The notes: a model not told the origin generated them from the letters alone. A DNA stretch of 8,035 bases from Desulfobacteraceae bacterium (GCA_030642205.1 DAOWOF010000099.1:1-8035), one strand, 5' to 3'. Shown: positions 1 through 5,623, numbered from the stretch's first letter. Numbers and translations: made by a program.

Positions 1-35
1 AGGATTATGTCTCACACACAATCCTTTGGTGGAAC

Positions 36-110
36 TGGTAGGCACGAAGAGATTTGAGCTCTTGACCCCTACCGTGTCAGGGTAGTGCTCTCCCCCTGAG
101 CTACGTGCCT
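36..110 (-). tRNA. tRNA-Val (anticodon GAC)
   Basis: Read on the minus strand this folds into a full cloverleaf of 75 nt with an encoded CCA end. The acceptor stem is AGGCACG/CGTGCCT, the D-stem GCTC/GAGC with a 7-nt loop, the anticodon stem CTACC/GGTAG with loop CTGACAC, giving anticodon GAC (valine, GUC/GUU codons). The T-stem is AAGAG/CTCTT with loop CTCAAAT. The discriminator base is A. One oddity is C at position 54, where nearly all elongator tRNAs have T (the T of TTC), so the usual T54-A58 reverse-Hoogsteen pair cannot form in the standard way. All stems are otherwise intact, so I treat it as a functional gene. No second tRNA is adjacent within the window. Confidence 0.95.
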
Positions 111-147
111 TTTTTTACAGAGAATAACCTTTAAATATATTTTTTTA

Positions 148-176
148 TATTTATCAAAAACTATTTAAAATGTCAA
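148..176 (-). promoter_or_regulatory. Candidate sigma70-type promoter for tRNA-Val
   Basis: On the minus strand there is a perfect -35 hexamer TTGACA (171-176), a 17-nt spacer and a -10 candidate TAAATA (148-153). The spacer ends in TGA, which places a TG dinucleotide where an extended -10 element would have it. The -10 hexamer itself matches consensus at only three positions. Predicted transcription start is near 141, giving a leader of about 30 nt before the tRNA 5' end at 110, a usual distance. Confidence 0.5.
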
Positions 177-253
177 GTTTATCTCGATTTTTCTGTATAT
201 TCAAGATAAGCCCAAGCTCAAATAGCAAGGCATGTTTTGAGACCTCAGGCGCC

Positions 254-286
254 CCTTCTTACCTTGTGCGCATCAAGGTAAGGAGG
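254..286 (+). other. Strong 13-bp stem-loop upstream of the stress-protein gene
   Basis: Positions 254-266 pair with 274-286 over 13 base pairs with a single G-U wobble, leaving a 7-nt loop TGCGCAT. The right arm ends in AAGGAGG, a good Shine-Dalgarno sequence that would be buried in the stem. A T-rich stretch (TTTTATT, 293-299) follows six bases after the stem, so the element could act as a weak terminator or attenuator on the plus strand. It lies about 98 bp before the universal stress protein start. Which transcript contains it is not clear, since I found no convincing promoter on either side. Confidence 0.5.
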
Positions 287-383
287 AACAGCTTTTATTG
301 AATATGGTTACATTACACAAACCTTGTATAAGTTATTGTAATTAGTCTTTTTTAACTGCATGCTTTTTTCAAAGGAGGTTGAA

Positions 384-863
384 ATGTATAACACAATATT
401 GGTCCCGCTGGATGGTTCAAAACGAGCTGAAGCTATATTGCCTCATGTTGAACAAATGGTGCAAGATTATAACAGCGAAGTTGTATTTATCCTGGTAGAA
501 GAAAGGACTCTTCTGTTAGGACATAATGAAATCGTTGATTTATCGGTGTATAAACAGAATTTGGCCAAATGGGAAAAGGAGGTGCAGGCCTACCTGGATA
601 AACGGAAAAAAGAATTCTTGGATAAAGGCATCAAAGCTCGAACAGTTACGGCGCATGCTCCCGTGGTGAAAGCAATATTAAGCGCTGTTAAGAACGAAAA
701 TGCGGACATTATTGCAATTGCCAGTCATGGAGTTACTGGCCGGCGCAGATCGTCTTATGGAAGTGTGGCAGCTGGAATTTTGCAATATATTGATTGTCCA
801 TTACTTATTATACGATCTCTTGATGATAAACAACGGATGAACGAAAAAAATAAAATCAGATAA
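384..863 (+). CDS. Universal stress protein, UspA family
   Basis: This 159-residue protein is a single UspA domain, a small cytoplasmic fold of the ATP-binding adenine nucleotide alpha hydrolase-like group, made during growth arrest or stress. The N-terminus MYNTILVPLDGS is the standard first strand and loop, with the Asp that contacts the nucleotide. The C-terminal region ASHGVTGRRRSSYGS corresponds to the G-2X-G-9X-G(S/T) nucleotide-binding motif, but its first glycine is alanine. The last strand is CPLLIIRS, followed by a charged tail of about 15 residues. I choose ATG 384 because AAAGGAGG (371-378) sits 5 nt upstream; an in-frame ATG at 360 would add eight residues that overlap this ribosome binding site and do not fit the family. 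It is monocistronic and convergent with rmlA. Its client or signal cannot be told from sequence. Confidence 0.9.
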   Translation: MYNTILVPLDGSKRAEAILPHVEQMVQDYNSEVVFILVEERTLLLGHNEIVDLSVYKQNLAKWEKEVQAYLDKRKKEFLDKGIKARTVTAHAPVVKAILSAVKNENADIIAIASHGVTGRRRSSYGSVAAGILQYIDCPLLIIRSLDDKQRMNEKNKIR

Positions 864-1041
864 CACAGGTTTGCAGGATTGGGAGAAAATATTATTCAGG
901 GAGCCGTCAATCCTTTAATTGATATGGGTTATTGAAAAAGTCCTTCCCCTGTCTAATCGCCAGGTCAATCTAATAATTAGGAACGCAGATGCCATATCGC
1001 AAAGAGGTGAGAGACGCTGCGACAGGCCATCTTTTAAATCA

Positions 1042-1938
1042 TTAAAAGCAAGGCCTTTTATAGCAAATGGAATCTTCTTTAAGTATATTCATCAGATATT
1101 CTCCATATTCATTTTTTAGCATATCCCTGGCAAGTTTTTCGAGCTGTTCCTTGCCAATATAGTTCAGTTGATAGGCTATCTCCTCAATACATGCGATCTT
1201 GAGGCCCTGGCGATCCTGGATCGCTTTTACAAAATTGGATGCTTGCTGCAGGGATTCATGTGTCCCTGTATCGAGCCAGGCATAGCCGCGTCCGAGGAGC
1301 TCTACCTTAAGGTTATTATTCTCCAGATAGATTTTATTTACATCTGTAATCTCCAGTTCTCCTCGTGGCGAGGGTTTCAAATCAGACGCAATATTTACTA
1401 CATTATTATCATAAAAATAGAGACCTGAAACAGCAAATTTAGATTTTGGCTTTTTGGGTTTTTCTTCAATGCCAAGGATTTTCCCCTGCGGATCAATCTC
1501 AACAACACCATATCTTTCTGGATCGCTTACCAGATAACCAAAGATTATGCCTCCCTGTCTGAGATAAGCGCTTTTCTGCAGAATATCATATAAACCATCT
1601 CCATAAAATATATTATCTCCAAGCACGAGGGCTACGGTATTATTGCCAATAAATTCCTTGCCTATAATAAAGGCCTGAGCTAATCCTTCCGGCCTGGGTT
1701 GTTCAGCATATTCAAAAGAAAGACCCAATTGAGAACCATCATCAAAAAGTTCTTTGTATCTGGGTAAATCCTGAGGAGTTGATATGATGAGGATTTCCCG
1801 AATCCCTGATAGCATTAATACTGCCAAAGGATAATAAATCATAGGTTTGTCATAGATAGGCATTAATTGTTTACTCACAACTTTTGTGATTGGATATAAA
1901 CGTGTTCCGGAGCCACCTGCCAGAATTATTCCTTTCAT
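1042..1938 (-). CDS. rmlA: Glucose-1-phosphate thymidylyltransferase
   Basis: RmlA joins dTTP and glucose-1-phosphate to make dTDP-glucose and pyrophosphate, the first step of dTDP-L-rhamnose and other dTDP-deoxysugar pathways, in the cytoplasm. The 298-residue length is normal for the family (about 290). Visible signatures are the N-terminal nucleotide loop LAGGSGTRLYPIT (residues 6-18), SKQLMPIYDKPM (22-33), the metal-binding LGDNIFYG (D108), EEKP (158-161), RGELEITD (192-199) and RGYAWLDTGT (217-226). The start at 1938 is preceded by an AAGGG-type Shine-Dalgarno. It follows rmlB on the same strand with only 48 bp between them, so the two are very likely co-transcribed. It is last in that unit: the next gene is the convergent stress-protein gene, and rmlC and rmlD are not here. 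The nucleotidyltransferase assignment is very firm; the final sugar is not determined. Confidence 0.96.
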   Translation of the reverse strand: MKGIILAGGSGTRLYPITKVVSKQLMPIYDKPMIYYPLAVLMLSGIREILIISTPQDLPRYKELFDDGSQLGLSFEYAEQPRPEGLAQAFIIGKEFIGNNTVALVLGDNIFYGDGLYDILQKSAYLRQGGIIFGYLVSDPERYGVVEIDPQGKILGIEEKPKKPKSKFAVSGLYFYDNNVVNIASDLKPSPRGELEITDVNKIYLENNNLKVELLGRGYAWLDTGTHESLQQASNFVKAIQDRQGLKIACIEEIAYQLNYIGKEQLEKLARDMLKNEYGEYLMNILKEDSICYKRPCF

Positions 1939-1986
1939 GATTTATCCCTTTTTTGAATGTTTATTAACTGTTATGATAAAAGAGTT

Positions 1987-3036
1987 CTAAGAATAATGAG
2001 ATTCAATCCATGTGCGATATTCACCGCTTTTAATGTGGTTCACCCAGTCTTTATTATCAAGATACCATTTAATTGTTTTTTGCAGGCCTGATGTCAATGA
2101 TTCTTCCGGCTTCCAGCGCAGCTCTCTTTGCAGTTTGCTGAAATCAATAGCATACCGCAAGTCATGTCCGGGGCGATCCTTTATGAATGTAATTAATTCT
2201 TTATGTGGACGGTTTCCATTCTCAGGTAAAATATCATCCAGAATATCACAAATCATTTCTACTAACGGAAGATTTTCCATTTCAGTGTTTCCGCCAATAT
2301 TATAAGTCTCTCCCCTTTTTCCAGACTGCATAATGGTCCAGATAGCCTTACAATGGTCGTTAACAAAGAGCCAGTCCCGAACATTTTTACCATTCCCATA
2401 GATCGGCAAAGGCTTGTTTTCCACCGCATTCAGTACCATTAAAGGTATTAATTTTTCAGGGAACTGGTAGGGGCCGTAATTATTGGAGCAATTGGAAATA
2501 GTGACAGGAAGGTTATAAGTCTTATGGTATGACCTTACCAGATGATCAGATGCGGCCTTGGAAGCTGAATATGGACTATTGGGCCGGTAAGGATCATCTT
2601 CCGAAAAAATACCGGTATCCCCTAAGCTTCCAAATACTTCATCTGTGCTAATATGATGAAATAGTTCTATATGATCTTGATTGGTACGTGCTAATTCCAG
2701 GAGATTAAAGGTTCCTATAATATTGGTATGGATAAAGGCTTCCGGGCTGGCTATGGATCTGTCAACATGGGATTCAGCGGCAAAATGACAAATAGCATCT
2801 ATCTTGTATTTAATAAAAATATTGGCCAAGCTCTCTTTATCACAAATATCTACTTTAAAGAAAGAATAACGATCTTTGAATTCATCCTCAATTGAGATTA
2901 AATTTTCAGGATTACCAGCGTAAGTTAATTTGTCAATATTTATTATTCGGCCTGAAAAATTGGATTCTTTTAAAAGATAATGAATAAAGTTAGATCCGAT
3001 AAAACCAGATCCCCCAGTTATCAGGATATTCTTCAT
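1987..3036 (-). CDS. rmlB: dTDP-glucose 4,6-dehydratase
   Basis: RmlB is an NAD-dependent short-chain dehydrogenase/reductase of the extended type that converts dTDP-glucose to dTDP-4-keto-6-deoxyglucose, the second step after RmlA. The 349-residue protein has the Rossmann motif GGSGFIGS with GxxGxxG at G8, G11 and G14, the catalytic Tyr-Lys pair in YSASK (Y156, K160), the dehydratase residues TDE (131-133), the FAAESHVDRS segment (85-94), NNYGPYQFPEKLIP (185-198) and the C-terminal DRPGHDLRYAID (287-298). These separate it from UDP-glucose epimerase. A Shine-Dalgarno AAGGAA lies just upstream of the ATG. It is the first gene of a two-gene unit with rmlA. The product could be dTDP-rhamnose or another dTDP-6-deoxysugar, depending on genes outside the window. 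Confidence 0.96.
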   Translation of the reverse strand: MKNILITGGSGFIGSNFIHYLLKESNFSGRIINIDKLTYAGNPENLISIEDEFKDRYSFFKVDICDKESLANIFIKYKIDAICHFAAESHVDRSIASPEAFIHTNIIGTFNLLELARTNQDHIELFHHISTDEVFGSLGDTGIFSEDDPYRPNSPYSASKAASDHLVRSYHKTYNLPVTISNCSNNYGPYQFPEKLIPLMVLNAVENKPLPIYGNGKNVRDWLFVNDHCKAIWTIMQSGKRGETYNIGGNTEMENLPLVEMICDILDDILPENGNRPHKELITFIKDRPGHDLRYAIDFSKLQRELRWKPEESLTSGLQKTIKWYLDNKDWVNHIKSGEYRTWIESHYS

Positions 3037-3066
3037 ATCAGTTCCTTATTTGATTGTTTGTGTTTT

Positions 3067-3072
3067 ATTATA
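3067..3072 (-). promoter_or_regulatory. Candidate -10 element for rmlBA
   Basis: A perfect TATAAT on the minus strand lies 30 bp before the rmlB start codon, which would give a short leader of roughly 24 nt. No good -35 box is found at 16-18 bp upstream (best is TTCGGT at an 18-bp spacing), so this is a position guess only. An AT-rich region is expected to throw up such hexamers by chance. Confidence 0.3.
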
Positions 3073-3277
3073 ACTAAATGCAAAATTAGTACCGAACTTT
3101 ATTACACCTATTCAACTATATTTTTTTATCTATTACAACCATATCGCGAATAATAAAATCAAAACAAAACAACTGAAAAGGATGATATAAGATGGCTACT
3201 ATGCCTTTTTTATTTTGCAATAGAATGTGGCCCTAATGTTTTACTAAAGGGAACCTTGAAAAAATAAAGACTCGACT

Positions 3278-3312
3278 AAAATAGAGTCAATAGGAGATTT
3301 GACCCTTATTTT
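3278..3312 (+). other. Imperfect AT-rich hairpin
   Basis: AAAATAGAGTCAA (3278-3290) pairs with TTGACCCTTATTTT (3299-3312) over 12 base pairs with one bulged T and one A-C mismatch, around an 8-nt loop. The 3' arm ends in TTTT. It may be a weak terminator or a remnant of a mobile or repeated element; no gene lies immediately upstream on the plus strand to be terminated. Confidence 0.3.
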
Positions 3313-3516
3313 CTCAGAAATACCTATGAGTAGTCATGAGGCAAAAGGCAGATATTTTAGTATTGAACATGCCTGATGTTTTCTGCAACAGTTCAAGAAA
3401 AGCAGACTTAAAAAACTCAATTTATAAGCTTCCGAAATATAGCAATACATAATACAGGGTCATTGAAAGTCAAAGAGAATTCTATTTACAGACAGCATCT
3501 TAGCTCACCAAAAAAA

Positions 3517-3546
3517 TTGACTTCCAGGGGAGGGAGGTGGTAAAAT
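3517..3546 (+). promoter_or_regulatory. Candidate promoter for the octaheme cytochrome gene
   Basis: The -35 box TTGACT (3517-3522, five of six to consensus) is followed by an 18-bp spacer and the -10 box TAAAAT (3541-3546, five of six), with TGG directly before it giving an extended -10 arrangement. The spacer is strikingly G-rich on the plus strand (GGGGAGGGAGGTGG at 3527-3540) against an AT-rich background. The predicted start near 3553 would leave an unusually long leader of about 280 nt before ATG 3835. The -10 box lies inside a perfect palindrome, suggesting repressor control. No experimental support; other starts nearer the gene are possible. Confidence 0.5.
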
Positions 3547-3553
3547 ATTTTAC
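3540..3553. promoter_or_regulatory. 14-bp perfect palindrome over the -10/start site (putative operator)
   Basis: GTAAAATATTTTAC reads identically on both strands. It covers the candidate -10 box and extends to the predicted transcription start, the position where a bound repressor would block polymerase. I cannot assign it to a named regulator family. Confidence 0.35.
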
Positions 3554-3655
3554 ACTAAAAGACTTGATGTCTTGAAAATCAGAAAAAGCGCTTTGCAGCA
3601 GAGGCCTAATAAACAGGGTACAGGTTCTTGATTATGAGCATATGGTTCTAAGTCA

Positions 3656-3670
3656 AGATTATAATAATCT
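3656..3670. promoter_or_regulatory. AT-rich palindrome containing TATAAT
   Basis: AGATTAT and ATAATCT are perfect inverted copies flanking a single A. The right half of the left arm and the centre form a perfect TATAAT (3660-3665) on the plus strand, but no acceptable -35 lies 16-18 bp upstream. It may be a second operator or an activator-dependent promoter for the cytochrome gene, or chance in AT-rich DNA. Confidence 0.25.
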
Positions 3671-3716
3671 CTAGTGTCCAAACAAAAACAAGATATTTTT
3701 TCAAGTTCAAGAAAGA

Positions 3717-3770
3717 CAAAAATTTTAGCCGCAGGAATATATTGATATATTTTGAGGATTAAAATTTTTG
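3717..3770 (+). promoter_or_regulatory. Nested stem-loop in the leader of the octaheme cytochrome gene
   Basis: An 11-bp outer stem (CAAAAATTTTA at 3717-3727 with TAAAATTTTTG at 3760-3770) encloses an inner 7-bp inverted repeat, AATATAT-TG-ATATATT (3736-3751). The element ends 64 bp before the start codon of the cytochrome gene and, if the upstream promoter is right, lies within its mRNA leader. The stems are almost entirely A-T, so RNA stability is modest; it could equally be a DNA-level site or a bent A-tract. Confidence 0.35.
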
Positions 3771-3834
3771 CCTGACTCTGAGATTGGAAAATTTGGCAGT
3801 TTTCGTTCAGGCACTATCTAGGAGGAGGATTGGT

Positions 3835-5097
3835 ATGAAGAAATATTGTTTCAATATTATATCTGCTGTAATTGTTTTGATAATTACAATTCCCTGTTTG
3901 ACATGGGCAGAGGGAGAATCTTGCGTCAAATGCCACGAAAAAGTCACGCCTCTGCTTGTAAAGGACTGGAAGGCCAGTGAACATAGCGGCAATGATGTAA
4001 CCTGTTCCTCCTGTCATGGCTCTTCTCACAATAAAAAAGCAAATGTTGGTCTGGCCAAGATGCCCACAGAAACCACCTGTGCTGAATGTCATCAGGAACA
4101 GTTTGATCAGTTTGCCAAGGGAAAACATAATATGGGCTGGACATCGATGAATGCCCTGCCGGTTACACATATGGAGCCTGACGAGTTTATGGAGGGAGGA
4201 AAGGGCTGCGGTGGATGCCATAATATGGGTATCAAGACCGAGGCCCAAAAAAAGGAGCTGCGTGACAAGGGATATACCTATCGCACCAATTCCTGTGATG
4301 AATGCCATACCCGCCATACCTTCTCCAAAAAAGAGGCACAGGATCCCAAGGCATGCCAAACCTGCCACATGGGCTTTGATCATCCACAGTATGAGATGTA
4401 TGAAAGCTCCAAACATGGAGTTAGATACCATTTGAAGGAAACAGGCAGACTGCCTGAAGATGCGGCTGCTCCAACCTGCCAGACATGCCATCTCCCTAAA
4501 GGCATCCATACCAACAAGGTGGCCTGGGGATTCCTGGGGGTAAAGCTCCCCCTGCCCAATGATAAACAGTGGGCTGCTGATCAGACAACAATCCTCAAGG
4601 CCCTTGGAGTTCTGTCTCCCGATGGAAAACCCACGGGACGTCTGGATATCGTCAAGGCGGCTGATATGGCGAGACTTACGGCAAAAGACTGGACTGTTGA
4701 ACGAAAAAAAATGATCAAGATCTGCAGTCAATGTCATTCAGGGAAATACGCAAAAAAAGAACTTGACAAAGGCGACCTGATAATCAAGAAGGCAGATCGA
4801 TTGATGGCAGAGGCCATTAACATTGTGGCAGATCTCTACAAGGCGGGAGCCCTTAAAAAACCTGCGCATTATAGCTATGCCTATCCAGATTTTCTGCATT
4901 TTTATCAGACCGGCGGTTCGCATATTGAGCAGGTGTTATTCAAGATGTATATGAAACACCGGATGAGGACTTACCAGGGAGTCTTCCATGCCAATCCCGA
5001 TTATGCCTACTGGTATGGGTGGGCGGCCATGGTTAAAGACCTGGACCAGGTAAAACAAATGGCAAAATGTCTGAGAGCCAAGACAGCAGCTAAATAG
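3835..5097 (+). CDS. Octaheme cytochrome c, hydroxylamine oxidoreductase (HAO) family
   Basis: The 420-residue precursor has a Sec signal peptide (MKK, hydrophobic core to about residue 22, likely cleavage after TWA at 25), so it acts in the periplasm. Eight CxxCH heme sites start at C30, C57, C82, C125, C154, C174, C215 and C297. The spacing and the segments CDECHTRHTFS, CQTCHMGFDHPQYEMYESSKHG and the HANP...YGW C-terminus mark the HAO family rather than NrfA-like or tetrathionate-reductase octahemes. By order, the fourth site (C125-H129) would be the catalytic heme. Known relatives oxidise hydroxylamine or hydrazine, or run reductively on nitrite/NO. It is much shorter than the Nitrosomonas enzyme (about 570), lacking most of its N-terminal arm and its C-terminal membrane anchor. 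ATG 3835 is chosen because AGGAGGAGG (3820-3828) lies 6 nt upstream and the signal peptide follows directly. No NapC/NrfH-type partner is adjacent; rubredoxin follows after 200 bp. The family call is firm, the reaction is not. Confidence 0.92.
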   Translation: MKKYCFNIISAVIVLIITIPCLTWAEGESCVKCHEKVTPLLVKDWKASEHSGNDVTCSSCHGSSHNKKANVGLAKMPTETTCAECHQEQFDQFAKGKHNMGWTSMNALPVTHMEPDEFMEGGKGCGGCHNMGIKTEAQKKELRDKGYTYRTNSCDECHTRHTFSKKEAQDPKACQTCHMGFDHPQYEMYESSKHGVRYHLKETGRLPEDAAAPTCQTCHLPKGIHTNKVAWGFLGVKLPLPNDKQWAADQTTILKALGVLSPDGKPTGRLDIVKAADMARLTAKDWTVERKKMIKICSQCHSGKYAKKELDKGDLIIKKADRLMAEAINIVADLYKAGALKKPAHYSYAYPDFLHFYQTGGSHIEQVLFKMYMKHRMRTYQGVFHANPDYAYWYGWAAMVKDLDQVKQMAKCLRAKTAAK

Positions 5098-5152
5098 CTT
5101 GAGAGTCCAAATCTTATAATATCTCAATAAATCAGTAATATTTAGTCTTTTT

Positions 5153-5182
5153 TCATCCCTCCCCGTCAAGGCGGAGGGATGA
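5153..5182 (+). terminator. Terminator-like hairpin after the octaheme cytochrome gene
   Basis: TCATCCCTCC (5153-5162) pairs perfectly with GGAGGGATGA (5173-5182) over 10 bp around a 10-nt loop. It stands 55 bp past the cytochrome stop codon. The following tract is only TTTC, so termination may be partial, and some readthrough into rubredoxin is possible. No gene on the other strand would use it. Confidence 0.45.
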
Positions 5183-5297
5183 TTTCACCATATTAATCCC
5201 ATCTGCCCTGATAGAGCCTGCTTGTGCTGGAATGACAAAAACGGCCCATACGGCAAATAATATTTCATTATAATTTATTTAATAAGGAGAAAAAATC

Positions 5298-5459
5298 ATG
5301 GATAAGTATGAATGTACAGTTTGCGGATATATTTATGATCCTGAAGAGGGAGACACTGATAATGACATTGATGCCGGAACTTCTTTTGATGATCTTCCCG
5401 ATGACTGGACATGCCCGATTTGTGGAGCGTCAAAGGATCAGTTTGAAAAAACAGAATGA
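5298..5459 (+). CDS. rub: Rubredoxin
   Basis: A 53-residue cytoplasmic electron carrier with one iron bound by four cysteines. Both knuckles are present: C6-x-x-C9-G in YECTVCGYIYDPEEGD and C39-P-x-C42-G in PDDWTCPICGASKDQFE. The conserved aromatic core (Y4, Y11, Y13, F30, W37, F49) is intact and the length matches the usual 52-54. The ATG at 5298 has AAGGAG (5284-5289) 8 nt upstream, and a TATAAT at 5269-5274 could mark a separate promoter, though I see no -35. It is followed on the same strand by a flavodiiron protein 164 bp downstream. In sulfate reducers such as Desulfovibrio gigas, rubredoxin is the direct donor to the flavodiiron oxygen reductase ROO, and this is its likely job here. 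The identification is near certain; the partner is inferred from context. Confidence 0.97.
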   Translation: MDKYECTVCGYIYDPEEGDTDNDIDAGTSFDDLPDDWTCPICGASKDQFEKTE

Positions 5460-5498
5460 AATAGCTGAATAATTAGAAAAAAACAAATAGTGATTTAC

Positions 5499-5577
5499 AA
5501 GGAGACAAGGCAGTCGGCAGGCACTCCTTTTACCTTGAATATATCCGGGATAGTTGCCTTTAAGATGTCTTCTCCTT
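5499..5577 (+). promoter_or_regulatory. Alternative base-pairing leader before the flavodiiron gene
   Basis: AAGGAG (5499-5504) can pair with CTCCTT at 5524-5529, or with TCTCCTT at 5571-5577 (AAGGAGA, 7 bp) supported by AAGGCA (5507-5512) with TGCCTT (5555-5560). The two folds exclude each other, as in attenuators, but neither is followed by a clear U-tract. A weak promoter-like pair, TTGAAT (5535-5540) and TTTAAG (5559-5564, 18-bp spacing), overlaps the region. Either or both may be chance. Confidence 0.25.
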
Positions 5578-5623
5578 AATTACCGATGGCAAGATAAAGA
5601 TTCATAATGAGGAGAAATGAATA

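Larger units (their letters stand above)
3037..3834. other. Gene-free region of about 800 bp between divergent rmlB and the cytochrome gene
   Basis: No convincing open reading frame lies on either strand; the short frames present (for example from ATG 3193 or ATG 3327, both under 20 codons) lack good ribosome binding sites or recognisable products. The left part (3037-3516) holds the probable rmlBA start region, an imperfect hairpin at 3278-3312, and otherwise nothing I recognise; it may be decayed sequence. The right part (3517-3834) looks regulatory: a good plus-strand promoter at 3517-3546, three near-perfect or perfect AT-rich palindromes (3540-3553, 3656-3670, 3736-3751) and a nested stem-loop at 3717-3770, all upstream of the octaheme cytochrome gene. 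I saw no transposase fragment that I could name. Confidence 0.6.

Noticed and set aside
1..25. Short inverted repeat AGGATT/AATCCT past the tRNA 3' end as its terminator
   Set aside because: A 6-bp stem with a 13-nt loop and no visible U-tract before the window edge is not enough evidence.
875..914. Inverted repeat AGGATTG/CAATCCT with following TTTAATT between the stress gene and rmlA
   Set aside because: The loop is 26 nt and the stem only 7 bp, too weak to call a terminator, although it is correctly placed after the stress gene.
919..1119. Plus-strand 66-codon frame between the stress gene and rmlA
   Set aside because: It overlaps the 3' end of rmlA on the other strand, has no good ribosome binding site and no recognisable product.
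3037..3516. Remnant transposase or toxin-antitoxin gene in the gene-free region
   Set aside because: Reading the frames on both strands gave only short peptides broken by stops with no motif I could match to a known family.
3793..3809. Sigma54-like site (TTGGCAG...TTCA) before the cytochrome gene
   Set aside because: The -24 half is acceptable but the -12 half lacks the required GC, and the implied start would fall inside the ribosome binding site.
3784..3834. Upstream TTG start extending the octaheme cytochrome by 17 residues
   Set aside because: The extension would place residues ahead of a normal signal peptide and over the ribosome binding site AGGAGGAGG at 3820-3828; ATG 3835 fits much better.
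3814..4737. Long minus-strand open frame (307 codons) opposite the octaheme cytochrome gene
   Set aside because: It is a shadow of the plus-strand gene: the plus frame has eight ordered CxxCH motifs, a signal peptide and a strong Shine-Dalgarno, while the minus frame has no recognisable domain.
5115..5120. TATAAT just after the cytochrome stop as a rubredoxin promoter
   Set aside because: The nearest -35-like hexamer, TTGAGA at 5099-5104, is only 10 bp away, and the terminator-like hairpin at 5153-5182 would follow it.
5205..5245. Possible remnant of a dispersed intergenic repeat (TGCTGGAATGACAAAA)
   Set aside because: It resembles repeat fragments common in some bacterial genomes, but there is only one copy here and no symmetric partner arm, so it cannot be supported from this window.
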